Assembly: GCF_918797505.1 (NCBI RefSeq)
Contig: NC_092797.1
Location: 20,969,372-21,033,371 of the forward strand
Direction of reading: 5' to 3'
Source of the DNA: Bemisia tabaci
Lineage: Eukaryota > Arthropoda > Insecta > Hemiptera > Aleyrodidae
Length of the DNA: 64,000 bases
The notes under the pieces were generated by a model, which did not search any database, was not told the DNA's origin, and worked only from the letters and a program-made list of their open reading frames with translations. Of this stretch, positions 36,888-49,215 are shown in pieces. Both the position numbers and the translations under genes were made by a program. The first letter of the stretch is position 1. Each line of letters begins with the position of its first letter.

Positions 36888-37298
36888 TGTTTTTTTACTC
36901 AGGCAAGAGTACTTTCAAATCTTTCAAAAATGGTCATCCTAGAGAGCAATTTTCTCAAAATATATTTAGGGATTTTAGTAAGAGTAATTGACACAAAGGA
37001 CTACATGATGTCTCGGTTGCTTTGAAAATTCCGCGAAGAAGAGTTTTCACGCCCCATTTACTCCGATTATATGAATTTAATGAAGAGTAAGATAACACAG
37101 AAAAAAAAGAGCACGAAGTTGTTGGAAGGTATGGCCTTTTCCAATTAATTGCGGTAGTACCCCAATAAATTAGGTTACTAACCCAAATGTTGCGGCATAC
37201 CCCTGATTGAGTTGCGGCACTATTACCAAAATTAATCGGACATTCATTCAACAAATTGGGGTAGTACCTCAATAACCCCTAACACTTTTTTTTCCGTG
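36888..37298. mobile_element. F10 foldback element (37096-37298) with CACAG/CCGTG ends
   Basis: CACAGAAAAAAAAG at 37096 and TTTTTTTTCCGTG ending at 37298 form poly-A-backed inverted ends like the CACTGAAAAA group. Inside are GTTGTTGGAAGG, GTAGTACCCCAAT and AATTAGGTTACTAACCC. It is related to 53004-53180. The first 208 bases of the interval hold nothing recognised. Confidence 0.55.
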
Positions 37299-38456
<1,158 letters not shown>

Positions 38457-38745
38457 GAGTACCTAAATAGGGAGAGTGCTGACACGTCGAAATACAAAGC
38501 TCGTAGGGCTCAAAGAGGCAGCCAACCCTCTAACCCTAAAAATATCACTGTCATAATCTTCAGGTTTCAATTTCAATCCAAGATGACCAAGAATGTGCAT
38601 AAATGAGCGTTCTTCCGCAAAAATAAGTAAATTTACGCGAAAATTAAGTCGAGTGCCTTCTTTACAAACGACGGGTCGCCAAAATTGTAATAATAAATCA
38701 CTCTGAATAATTCGAATGTAAAGGTTGGCTGCCCTTTTGGGCCCT
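38457..38745. mobile_element. F16 element, copy A
   Basis: AGGGCTCAAAGAGGCAGCCA (from 38505) is inverse to GGTTGGCTGCCCTTTTGGGC (to 38745). A leading block, AGAGTACCTAAATAGGGAGA, is also shared with copy B at 40721-41018. The open minus-strand frame across it is not preserved in copy B. Confidence 0.65.
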
Positions 38746-38791
38746 GAAAGCTCCATCCCAACCTCAAAATTACCCCGTGCTCTCACTATAT

Positions 38792-39023
38792 CACTGGGAA
38801 AAACACATTGGATCTAGAGTCCAGACTCTTAAAAACATCCACAAGAAAAAATACTCTTGATTAAATCAGATTTAAGCTTAAACCAAGAACCAAGCCTCTT
38901 AATTTGAGCGGATTTCCTTTTGATTTAAGCTTAAATCTGATTGAATCAAGGGTCCTTGTTCTTGTCAATGTTTTCAAGAGTCTGGACTCTAGATCCAATG
39001 TTTTTTTTTTTTTTTTTCCAGTG
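38792..39023. mobile_element. F4 foldback MITE, copy 1
   Basis: CACTGGGAAAAAC at 38792 and CCAGTG ending at 39023 enclose arms with GAGTCCAGACTCTT. Taking one more base each side (TCACTGG/CCAGTGA), the element is flanked by TA. The partner copy is at 62757-62986. Arm phrases AGCTTAAA(T/C) and TTGATT fold back over the whole length. Confidence 0.78.
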
Positions 39024-39120
39024 ATACAGGGGTACTTTACCAAATGCCTCCCAAGATGAAAAGCCTGACATTCATTAACACATTTCTTTTTTAAAAATTG
39101 ATACATCATTTACAAATACA

Positions 39121-39359
39121 CACTGAAAAAAAAACTCCGGCCGTGAGAGGCGCTGAATAGACATACCGTCCGTTCCGGGCTCAAAGGGTCAAAGGCCGAA
39201 AATTCCGGCTGCTGGAGCCGTAGCTTCGGCCTCTGAACCCGGAGCAATCGAAGCTACGCCTCCAGCAGCCGGAATTTTCGGCCTTTGAGCCCTGAACGGA
39301 CGGTATGTTTATATAGCCCGTAATTGCGGCTCCCACGGCCGGAGTTTTTTTTTTCAGTG
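39121..39359. mobile_element. Foldback element with CACTGAAAAAAA ends and GC-rich arms
   Basis: CACTGAAAAAAAAACTCCGG at 39121 and CCGGAGTTTTTTTTTTCAGTG ends at 39359. The arms pair across CGGCCG and CATACCGTCCGTTC. It shares only the terminal 13 or so bases with F3. A fragment with similar phrasing lies just after the F1 copy at 57895-57995. Confidence 0.8.
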
Positions 39360-39870
39360 CATTAACTGTTTGTTTTAAAATTTCTACCGTCCATTGTTAA
39401 ACAGAGAAATTTTCCTCTGAGAGTCTCAACCATAAAGCACAAACGCGTGCCCAAAGTTTAGTCCGCAGTAAATCGGTGTAAATCAAAGCAAGTCGTAATT
39501 CGATCATGCACAACATTATTTATCCTCACAGGCGTATTGGACCACCTCTCGCGCAGACCCCCTTCCCCTCCCCTTCACCGCGCGCTCCTTCGATTCCTCA
39601 GCAATTGATGGATTCAAGCAACTGTGTCGACACGGTAGAACGGTAGGGAATACGCGGTTTTTGCTCGAGGGAGCTCGATGCCCACAGCTGGAGTTGAATT
39701 GGACGTATTTCTATCAAACGGAACTATGTGCATTAAGACATGAGCCCTGAGACCCATAAGAATACATGCATAACAGGGCTCACGTCATAACGCACGTAGT
39801 TCCGTTTGACAGAAACGCGTTCAATTGACTTCAAAGCGCCCTGTCGAAAACTATTTACTCTCTATGAAAT
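39360..39870. other. No recognisable gene
   Basis: A phrase around 39720 (ACTATGTGCATTAAGACATG) is followed at 39775-39810 by a related inverted stretch, so a degenerate foldback may be present. Nothing else seen. Confidence 0.3.
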
Positions 39871-40122
39871 CTACCATGCTCAGTAATAACGTCGTGTAAG
39901 CATCCCAATGTTGCCGAATTTCTTTTTGGAAAAAATTTACTTTTGAAGGAAGTTTTAAATGTTTTTCCTTGAAATTTTCAGACTTTTTAGATCAAATTAC
40001 GGACGAAATCCCATGCAAAATTGGAGGAGAAATATCCACCGATTTCTCGAAAATCCTTGATTCGTCGTAGAAAATTTGGCAACGCCTCATGGCTCTTAAG
40101 CCGTTCTTACTTAGGACGGCGG
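39871..40122. mobile_element. F1 MITE, diverged copy
   Basis: CTACCATGCTCAGTAATAAC aligns with the F1 left end, and CTTAGGACGGCGG with the right. The inner GTTGCCGAATTT and AAATTTGGCAAC match. Flanks are AAAT and AATT. Confidence 0.65.
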
Positions 40123-40482
40123 AATTATAATCGACGCGGCGCGACAGTAGCGCTGCGCGTGGCTCCCGGCAGAAGGAGAGGAGCGGGGAGAGTTTATGGG
40201 TTGCCCGAGTCACGTAAACAACAATAAAATCCGTCACGCGGTGGGAACAGTTTTGCAAATTTTTGGCTATCGAACTTCCAGTGGAGCTTACGGGCCGTCC
40301 GAAAGCTCGGGCCCAGAAGGAAGCCGTCCTTTGGAAAGAGCCCCAGTGTGCCGTCGATCGTAACGGGCAGTCTGAAAGGAGAATCGACTTCAGTCAAAAC
40401 AGCCTGACATATGCACATCTGTCTCAATCACTCCTCCTTGACCCATGCACCGTCGTTTTCCAGACGAGAGAACGTACCAAAA

Positions 40483-41097
40483 TTGGACCGCGTTCAGCAG
40501 AAAGGAACTAAGCCACATCAGCTATTGCCAAATTTAACCGGGCAATTTAATTTTTTTACAAGAGAAGGTTTGTGCGGATTCCCTTGAAAATGTTAAGGAA
40601 TTCGCCTCTTACCATGCAGAAAATTCATCGGAATTTTCACCAAAATCCGCACAACCGTTTTCATGTAAAAATTTTTGCGCCCACTTAAATGGCATTAGCT
40701 GACGTGGGTCGGTCCCCTTTAGAGTACCTGTATAGGGAGAGTACCGACAGAACGGTTCATGGAGGGCTTAGGGCCCAAAAGTGCAGCCACCCTTCTAACC
40801 AACTTCTAACGCACAAAATTTCACTGCCAGTCTGCAGATTCCAATTCTAACCAAGATGGCCAAGAATGTACAGAAATGAGCGTTCTTCCGCGAAATTGAG
40901 TACATTTATGCAAAAACTGAGTCAAACACGTGCTTAATAAAGGACGGTTCGTAACAATAGTATCAGTAAATCGCTCTGGATAATTTAAATTCATAGGTTG
41001 GCTGCCCTTTTTGGCCCTAACTTTATTCGCGGAGGCATCGGTGAAGGCCTGATGGACTTTCGGAGTTAACGCGGAGTTTCTGCTTAACGCGGTCCGA
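40483..41097. mobile_element. F2 MITE split by an F16 repeat
   Basis: The left end TTGGACCGCGTTCAGCAGAA (40483) proceeds to GACGTGGGTCGGTCCCCTTT at 40720. The right end, TTTCTGCTTAACGCGGTCCG, resumes near 41077 and ends at 41097. Between them lies F16 copy B (40721-41018) plus about 55 further bases, so F16 entered the F2 arm. Confidence 0.7.
40721..41018. mobile_element. F16 element, copy B, inside F2
   Basis: Starts AGAGTACCTGTATAGGGAGA and shares with copy A the blocks AATGAGCGTTCTTCCGC and GGTTGGCTGCCC. The right boundary of the insertion is uncertain by about 55 bases because the two copies diverge after 41018. Confidence 0.65.
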
Positions 41098-41437
41098 TTT
41101 GAACGCTGCAGAATTTCCACCCCCAAACTATTCTTTTTTTTTCAGGAAGCTGTCTTGCGTGTCTAACTGATATGTCACTTCGTTCTCCCTTCAAGCACAT
41201 ACAAAAATTATTCAGATTTTGGACAGAAATTGCGCGGTTTTATCCTTGTAATAAAATTGAATCGTCTGAGTCAATTTTGCAACCTCGTAAGGGTTACAAT
41301 TCTCTCGTCTGGAGACCGACGATATATCGTTGTACCTCTGGCGGGGGCGTACCTCGATTTCCACATGAACTCCAGAAAGCATGGATTTATATGTAAACAG
41401 AGCTCATGAAGAAATTCAGATACGCCCTCAAGACAGT
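41098..41437. other. No recognisable gene
   Basis: Short open frames without domain signatures. Confidence 0.3.
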
Positions 41438-41445
41438 GGGGCAAC

Positions 41446-42550
41446 CAGGGCCGGATTAAGGGGGTGGCCACATGGGCCGCGGCCCATGGCGGCAAAATTT
41501 AGGGGGCGGCAAATTTTGCAATCTTTTTGAATGTAGGTATCAAAAAAAGAGAGGAAAAATCGGAATCAGAAAATAAATTACAAACGAGAAGAGACGACAA
41601 AATCTCTCATTTCCTGAGAGTATAGTAATTTCTAAGTTTGTCGTCTCTCGGTGATACAAGAGACAACACCTTCAATTAGTCGAGTTAAGAGAGAAACCAA
41701 ACACGCAATTTGACCTGGAACGGAGCGGCGGCGCGCGGCGCGGCGGTCGGCATGAAACGCATAGCGCCTACAAGACTGCATGAATACTTCACGCATTGCG
41801 TCAAACACACAGCGGTCGGCTTGAAACGCACAGCGCCTACAAGACTGCATGAATACTTCACGCATTGCGCCAAACAGTGCGGTCAGCAGCGGTCGGCGTG
41901 AAACGCATAGCGCCTACTAGACTGCACGAATACTTCACGCATTGCTCCAAAACAGTGCGGTCGGCGCGGCGGCGGCGGAGGGTAAAATTATTAACCACAT
42001 TTATGTTGTTCTTTCATAGTTTTTTCGTTCGTTTTTTTAAATGGAAGGCCTCGTCCAAACAGAGATGGTTTTACGGAACTGAACTTTTTGTCAGTGTTGA
42101 CAGGGCTTTCACAAAAAATGTGCCCAACACAAGTAAACGCGTCTCGTACACCCCTCCCCCTCCCCCACTGGCACGTTCACTTGATGGTTTTTATAGATCG
42201 TATTCGACAGATCACACAGGTGAGATTATATTGATATCGATTGATTTAATGTGTAACCACAGCCTCAAAAGTCAATTTAGAAATCTGAGGTAGCGGGTCT
42301 TATGTGATCGAATTTTTATTCTCTCGAGTACCAAATGACAATGAAAAGTGAAATTGTTAGGAATTTTCTCATTTTCAGCTTTTCCAAATTAAATCCTAAA
42401 ATTGTTGTTTGAGGTTAAATTCTATTGTTTTGAACCAAACGATACATCGAACCACTGTCAAATACGATCTATTGATGTTTCAAAACGAATGAGAAGGGGG
42501 CGGAAAAATACAGGCGGCCCATGGGCGGCAAGTAGGTAAATCCGGCCCTG
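41446..42550. mobile_element. hAT-like element carrying a triplicated GC-rich module
   Basis: CAGGGCCGGATTAAG at the left and AAATCCGGCCCTG at the right, flanked by GGGCAAC on both sides (ending 41445 and starting 42551); an 8-bp GGGGCAAC duplication missing one G fits. Second-layer inverted pieces (GCCCATGG(C)GGCAA) follow. At about 41743-41965 three tandem units of 70-80 bp share TGAAACGCA(T/C)AGCGCCTAC and ACTTCACGCATTGC. Open frames over these units are repeat artefacts. No transposase. Confidence 0.85.
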
Positions 42551-42557
42551 GGGCAAC

Positions 42558-44272
42558 GATGATGTGGCTATAATTCTTTTCTGTTTGAACCGTTTACTAC
42601 CTATGGTAATTTTTGACTAATTTTTGCGTCTCACATACGTCGAAACGATTTGACTTTATAGCACATTTATCTTAGTGAGTCCTGCTTGACCCTTGTGTGT
42701 GGCTGTAACTCTTTTCTGTTTGAATAGTGGTTTGAATAGTGTACTGTGGTCATTTCTGACTATCTTCGAGGAAAAAATTTAATGGATGTACTTAACCCAA
42801 TTTTTCGCTCCTTAGCAACCGAGGAATTGTGCGTTGAAACTAAAATAAAGGTATCAGTACTTGCGGATCAAGAGATTGAAGGTGGTGTGGCTGGTAGCAC
42901 GCTCATGGCAGCGCAGGTGGAGGTGGTACAGCGATAAATTTTGCATTCGATAATCGCCAAAGAAAACTTCTGAGGGAAGACATTTCTATTATGGAGCCCC
43001 CACTTGTCTACGCTCAAGCATTAGAGCAATATGATTTTAGAAAATCTACCGCTGATTAACATACATTGCGGCGAGACGGCTAGCATGACATAATATCTGA
43101 AATCCTGCGTGGAAAATTACGTCTTTTCTCTAACGTTAGGGCGATTCGCCATTTAGACGTAAGTCCTGAGGAACATAGAGATATTGGGATGCCAAGGCTC
43201 ATCCTAAAAAAGCAGTAACGTTCTTACGCCCGAAGAACTATGCTTTTATTAATTACGTCACGTTTCAATGAATTGTCTACAAGTGGATTAGCTGGCGAAG
43301 AGAGCCTACTTATTCTCGTTTTACTAGCCTTGGTTCACCTGTAATACGCATCGAGTCCAGCACCAACTGCAATTAGTATTGTTAGTTTATGATAATCTAG
43401 TATAAGGATCGAGAGAAAGGGCAATCGCTTCGCCCGTACAGCGAATTTTCCGTGTTGTTCCTTGCTTTAGGACAAATTGTATGCTCTCTTGAAGATTCGT
43501 CAGGAGTGATGTTTTCCCCAGAGGCTCAAAGGGAAGACGCTCTTCTTATATTTTCTATGTATCCAAGGAAAAGCTTTATAATCTATTTCAGAAATCAGTT
43601 TTTAGAGAGTGACTAAGATAGATTATCAGCGAGGTTGTGAATGAGGAAATGTGTACGCATCACCCAAAAAAATAAACTGCCGTGATGGAAAAAATGGTCT
43701 TTCTTGTATAGAGAAAACGTGATATGAAATCAACAATTCCTTCACGACCAGAAAAATATCATCGCGACAAAAATGAATTATGGTGTCGCTACTCCACACA
43801 GTAAAAACCTGTACACAAAAATGGATTTCTGGCAGGGACGTCATACGGAAGTGGACGCAGGAGAGACAATTTTCGCCCCCTTTCATTATTTGAAATTTCA
43901 ACTCTTATGTCGGTATTTCGTATACCTATTCCACACCATATCAAATTGAGACCATTTCGTAGATCCGTACAGGTTTTGCCCTCCCCACCTCATAGGCAAA
44001 TTATGCCTCCTCCAAACGATTGTTGCACACATTTGGACGTATTTGTGCTAAAAGGGACTATGTTGCATGCAAACCCAGTGCACACATAAATACGTCCATT
44101 TGCTATCGTCTCTTTAACTAAAACTTAACAATAACAAATGACATCTTTTAAACTCAAAAAAAAAAATTGTCGACAAGAAACGACGCTTCTAATCAAAATT
44201 CAAAAAAAAAGTTTTAAAAAAAATGCTTATCAAGAAAAAATTGTTTAGTGTTTTGTGCGATCGCCCATTTCT
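42558..44272. other. No recognisable gene
   Basis: AT-rich, unique-looking, with only short frames. No repeats recognised. Confidence 0.35.
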
Positions 44273-44525
44273 ACGGTGTAATTCGGCGATCACATAACTC
44301 GGTTTGCGACGTCGCAGACTTCCTGTCATAATTTATTTTTTAAACGGAAAACCACTCAACGACAATTCTTTAAAACTGCCGTGATTTTTCTTCTCTGTGC
44401 GAAGCAAATTCTGCAAAAACTTCAAGGAATGATGTCAATTTGCTCTCCTTTAAAAAAATAACAAAGAGGCGGAGATTTTCAGACACCGCAAACGAGTTAT
44501 GTGATTGCCGACTTACACCGTCGAT
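44273..44525. mobile_element. F7 foldback MITE, second copy
   Basis: ACGGTGTAATTCGGCGATCA at the left and GATTGCCGACTTACACCGTC at the right. The interior keeps GTTTGCGACGTCGCAGACTT from the copy at 36671 but has about 35 extra bases. Confidence 0.78.
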
Positions 44526-44961
44526 TTGAGCTTTTGTTCGAGGCACTCGATGGAGCGTGCACTGAGCGGTGGTAGATTCGCAGGCATCTCAAATGCCGGA
44601 GCAACAGGATCATAAACTCTGCCTTTGAGATCGGAGTCGTCATGAGACGCGTGTCTTGTCCAGACTCCGTCTCGGCCACTCTGTAAGCTTTGCCTCCTGC
44701 CGCGCATTTACGCCTGCGCTCCTGCCTCTGGCTCTTCCTCCGCTTCTGCCTCGACGGACCATTTGACCAGGGGGTCGATGCTCCCACCACATCGCCATCC
44801 AACAGAAAAACGACGTATGAACCTTATATGAGTGGTCCCGAATTTATCGCCTTAAATATAAATTTTAAACGAAAGTTATGAGAATTTTGTAGGCACATTT
44901 TTATATTATACCTACTCCCTATAACGTTCGAGGAAGGAGGGATTGCTAGCGTCGAACGGTA
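44526..44961 (-). other. GC-richer open segment abutting F7, product unknown
   Basis: On the minus strand, overlapping frames include one with VYDPVAPAFEMPANLPPLSA (within 44513-44707) and one with an acidic run in another register. Base composition differs from the AT-rich surroundings. The F7 element begins right at the edge, so it may have interrupted a real exon. I recognise no family. Confidence 0.2.
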
Positions 44962-45130
44962 ATTATCAGCAATTTTCGTGCTTTGCGATAAATCGATCGT
45001 TATGGCATTTAAACCTATAGTAAAGTATCGATTATCAAGGTGTTCGCTGCGAGGACTCTGTTCATCGATCCTTTTCCATAGGTCTAAATGACAGATCAAT
45101 AGATTTATCTCAAAGCACGCCACGCCACTG
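44962..45130. mobile_element. hAT-like palindromic MITE, diverged copy
   Basis: The right end, CAAAGCACGCCACGCCACTG, is intact to 45130. The left end (TTTTCGTGCTTTGCGAT) is worn. ATCGAT motifs and AAGGTGTTCG match the element at 21502-21665. Confidence 0.6.
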
Positions 45131-45239
45131 GGAGCCGGATGACACTATTTTAAATTCCGAGGACCCTGCCTGGCCTCATATTATCAAAAACACCTCAGGG
45201 CCAAGTACCCACGACTTCAACTCAAATTCGAATAAGAGC

Positions 45240-45765
45240 CCCTGAGAAATTAAAGGTAAAGTATCCACAACTTTTCAAGAAAATTCGCATTTTATCGTAC
45301 ACTGAAAAAAAATCTCGGTGTATGTAGTAAGAAAAGGGTAAAATTACCAAGAATTCAGGGTTTTATTTGATCCCAGTTTTTTCTTGGTAAAATTATCATT
45401 TATGGAATCGGGAATTTTACCGAGAACTCTTGGTAAAATTATTGACTTTCTCGGTAATTTTACTGGACCCCGGTAAAAACGCCAATATTTTTTATCGACT
45501 GTGGTAGAATTACCGAGATAAAATGGCGAAGTTACCGGGAATTGATTACCAATTAATTAGTGGTATTCTTACCTGAAAAAAACAGTAAAAATACCGGTTT
45601 TTAGGTATGCTCACCAGTCTGTCTTGGTAAAATTACCAATAATTGGTAAAAAAAGCGAGATGGTAAAGGTACCAACGGACCTTGGTAAAAACGCCGAGAA
45701 TTTTTTTTCAGTGTAGGAGATCCGGCAAGATTCAACTGCTCTTACGGCGTTTTTTCTTAGCACGA
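45240..45765. mobile_element. F1 MITE remnant split by F3
   Basis: Left of the F3 insert, AAGAAAATTCGCATTTTATC corresponds to the middle of F1. Right of it, TCTTACGGCGTTTTTTCTTA followed by GCACGAC is the F1 right end. The F1 left end is missing. Confidence 0.6.
45300..45713. mobile_element. F3 foldback element inserted in F1, TA duplication
   Basis: CACTGAAAAAAAATCTCGG to TTTTTTTTCAGTG, flanked by TA (45298-45299 and 45714-45715). Removing the element and one TA restores continuous F1-like sequence, which proves insertion. It is non-coding. Confidence 0.88.
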
Positions 45766-46440
45766 CACCACGCTGCCGACCGCGCGTCTCCTGGTTTCCC
45801 ATATGTCAATTTATGAGATCATTTCATGTCACGACCACACCTGAGTGTTCCTATCCATCCCTTTGGCATGGTCATCCGGATTTCATCGTTGAATGATTCC
45901 GCCACTCCAGTCTCTCGTAAATGTTTTTGATTGGCTGACGGTCTCTCTCTCCACTGCCAATCTACTGGCCTGAATACGTATGGCCTCATGAATAAAACAC
46001 AAAAAACGCTACTGTAATTATTGCGTTAACTAGGTACGAATTATTTTACAAATATCCTCAAAATACGCGGTATACTAAAAAAATAGAGAAAATGGTCCGA
46101 GAAGAATACGCCTTGAATATGTAAGAGCCAAATACCTTGTTTCTATGACCTATTTTGAAGGCAGCCTTAAAGAGTTAAATACACGTATTTCTGGTAGTTT
46201 CAGATCAGTTACTAATCTAAAATTGTCTCCCCTCAATTTTGGAAGTAACTAGTGTTTTGTTAAAGTAGACGTTTTAGCCGTTGTTAAAAAAAATCTGGAA
46301 AATTAGGTCAAAATTACTAGAATTTTAACGATTTCAAGACATGCAGACTGAAATCTCGTGACGGGTGGCTCATTTTTTATAAGAATCGATCAAAAATTCC
46401 TTTGTTGCAATCTTGTCTAGGTTCCTTTTTCTCCGAACCA
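45766..46440. other. No recognisable gene
   Basis: AT-rich with no supported feature. Confidence 0.3.
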
Positions 46441-46550
46441 GCAGGTCGATTGTTGAATCGTTATCGAATGATTCTGATCGATAACTCCCTATCTTCACAA
46501 TGCTATATATCGATCAAGGTCATTCGATAACGATTCAACAATCGACCCGC
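46441..46550. repeat. Long hairpin of ATCGAT-rich arms
   Basis: GCAGGTCGATTGTTGAATCG at 46441 pairs with CGATTCAACAATCGACCCGC ending at 46550. Arms of about 43 bases enclose a loop of about 20 (TCCCTATCTTCACAATGC). An expanded relative with a triplicated core is at 63502-63717. Confidence 0.82.
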
Positions 46551-46613
46551 AGAAGGCTCTCCCTACAGATCAATTAAAGCAGAAAATTCAACGGAATTGA
46601 CCTCTCATGTTCA

Positions 46614-47501
46614 CCCTGGTAAAAATTGGCAGTAGAATCTGTGTTCCAAAATACCATAGACATAAAGCTGGCTGTAAGATTTCCAATAGCTTCTATAGCC
46701 GGTTGCACAATTTCTTATAGCCTTGTATAGCCGATGGCGATTAAGCAACAGCTAGACGATAAAGTTTATGCTAAACGTTACTAAATACGGATACTAGGAC
46801 TTAGTGAGTTTTTGGACTACCGCTCTCTTTTTGTGCCGTAGTATCTTGATTTATTTTGCGAGGAAAGCTCCGTACTTTTGAAGAATGCCTGTCATTCTTA
46901 ACATGTTGGAGTGCCTTCAATTTATTATGATACTGTGCAATACCACTGGCGCGAAATAGTTGTTTTAGCACGCTGCGGCGCGGCGGGCGGTCAGAGAGCG
47001 CGAAACGCGCATTGGCGCCTACAAACCTAACAGGGATACTTCACGCATTGCGCAATGCGTGCAGTATCCCTGTTAGATTTGTAGGCGCCAGTGCGTCGCC
47101 GCTCCGCTCCGCTTTAATATTTAATCTCGCGGAGTCAGCGTTTTTCAACTCATGATTTTGAAATGTTTGCACACTCTGTATGGATTATTCTCATTTTAAT
47201 TGATGAAAGAAAATATGTTTTAAAGGATAATATAATGTGTGTTTTGTAAATATCAAGGTAGTTCCGTATCAAACTTAATGATTTCCAAAGCACACAAATT
47301 TGCACACAATTTCTTACAGCCTTTTATAGCCAATGGTGATAAAGTGTAAAGCCCGGCGACAGGAACTATAGCCCGACTGTATACTTTTTTATAGCTTCGT
47401 ATAGCCCGGCTGCGTATGATTTTCAATAGCCTTCTTCAGTCGGCTATAAGAACTCCTATGGTATTTTGAAACGCAGCTCCTATCACCAATTTTTACCAGG
47501 G
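46614..47501 (-). mobile_element. F6 large foldback element, copy 2
   Basis: CCCTGGTAAAAATTGGCAGT to CCAATTTTTACCAGGG, inverted in orientation relative to the copy at 30646. It holds the GGCGCCTACAAACCTAAC palindrome at about 47010-47092 and TATAGCC-rich arms. Confidence 0.8.
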
Positions 47502-49213
47502 CAATTATAATTCTCTCGAACATATTCCTTAAAATATAGACCCCTCTTAACATCCACTATTACTTATGCTTGTTGGCAATGTTGGTCATAACAACAGGCT
47601 CTATGAAAGGCGGAAACCGTCAAAAGGTCAGGGGTCACTCTTGCCGCTAAATTTGGGAATTTTCAAAATTGTGACCCAAGTCGTTAGGTAAATTTTGAGC
47701 GAAAATTCAGTTAATGGGGTGCATTCTGCAACTTCTTTGATTTGGGCTAATGGTGAGGAATGCGCCGACCAAAGCAGAGCAAGGTAAATCAGACAACCTA
47801 CAGCCAGAGGCCATGATCAGACGAAATCATCGGGCAAACGGTGCTTTACCAACTCTGCATGCCGGCGAGTAAAAATTTGGCAAGAATATCAGCAGCAGCT
47901 GAGAATCATCAAATAATTATGCATCAGAATGTAAATCATGCTCTCACTTTCTCCTCCGCAATTCTGATTCCACTGGAAATTTACTCAATGTTGCCAGGCC
48001 ATACCTCTTGTCTCCTCGGTCAAGAGTCGTCGGATCAAAGAGGTAGAAGAATCTAAGTTCATGGGAATGAAACAACAGGAATCGAAAATTTTGCAAAACT
48101 CCTCAAGGAAACATAAAATGGCAACTTGGGATGCCTAATGGCGCATTAAGTGGTTGATCCCTTTTTTTTAAAGTCTGTAAAAATTTAAAGATATTTTATT
48201 TTTTGTCCGAAGGGGGGTATGTTTTACTTTAAATAAGTGCAGTCTACAGAAACGAATCAAACAATGAGGAAAACGTGTATGAGATTGTGTGAGAATTTGT
48301 TATAAGTATAAAATGTGAAAGCTACCACTTAAGTAGGGCTGTATTTTAAGTTTTGAGAATGAAGAAGCCTTAGCCTTATACACCACTCTTGCAAATTTCG
48401 GTTATCCAGCGCCAAAACAAACGTAAGCCGACATCACTGTGGCAACACTGACGCCCGAAATTTTCTTGTTCCATCATTCATTCTTTTCTCGTATCTCCTC
48501 CTAACACTTCGATTGTGAAACTCGTAAAACATGTATCCCAATTTTTGCGATGTTGTCCTTGTTTTTCCCCCCTCAAATTGTTTTTTTCAACGTATTTATT
48601 ATTAATTTATTATTTCTTAACTAAAATTTAAAAGAACCAAAATGTTAGGTAAATATAGTATGTTGTTTCGAACACTTCTCAACGAGTCAAAAAGTGTAGA
48701 CAATCAACACGACGAAAGATGAGTCAATGAAAAGTCTAAAAGCTCATAAATACACAAAAAATAACTCAGATCTTCGTACAAACTTTCGTTATCATCTGCA
48801 GTCTGCAGAAGAAGATCACACCTATGACGCATTATATGCTAATTCTTAATGATGTGGCGATAAGAATCTCAAAAATTTGGATGGAACGCACTCCTAAATA
48901 AAGCTGTTCTGAGAACTGCTAAGGTTTCATTAATTACGTCGTAACTTCCTGCAGTCAATTTGTCGCGAATATGATTAAAAAGTGATGAACTTGACCTGCT
49001 ACATTTTTTCTCATAATATAGCCAATGCTTTGAATCCGACCGCAAGATTTTCGGAAATATGATGAGGGCGACGCGGGGACGGTTGAAGCCTCAAAAATCT
49101 CACGTTCAACTGACCTCCACGGGAAATGTGTGACTCAATATTCTAGAATTGCAGCGCTTGATGCGTGATTGTTGTTGATGCGTGATTGTTGTAAGAATGT
49201 TGCACACCTAGGC
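47502..49213. other. No recognisable gene
   Basis: AT-rich unique-looking sequence. Short frames only. Confidence 0.35.
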
Positions 49214-49215
49214 TA

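Noticed and set aside
38463..38786. A 107-codon minus-strand gene
   Set aside because: It lies across the F16 repeat and the frame is not conserved in the second copy at 40721.
41632..41960. Open frames on both strands repeating MREVFMQSCRR or similar
   Set aside because: Produced by the 70-80 bp tandem module; no protein family matches and the frame simply follows the repeat.
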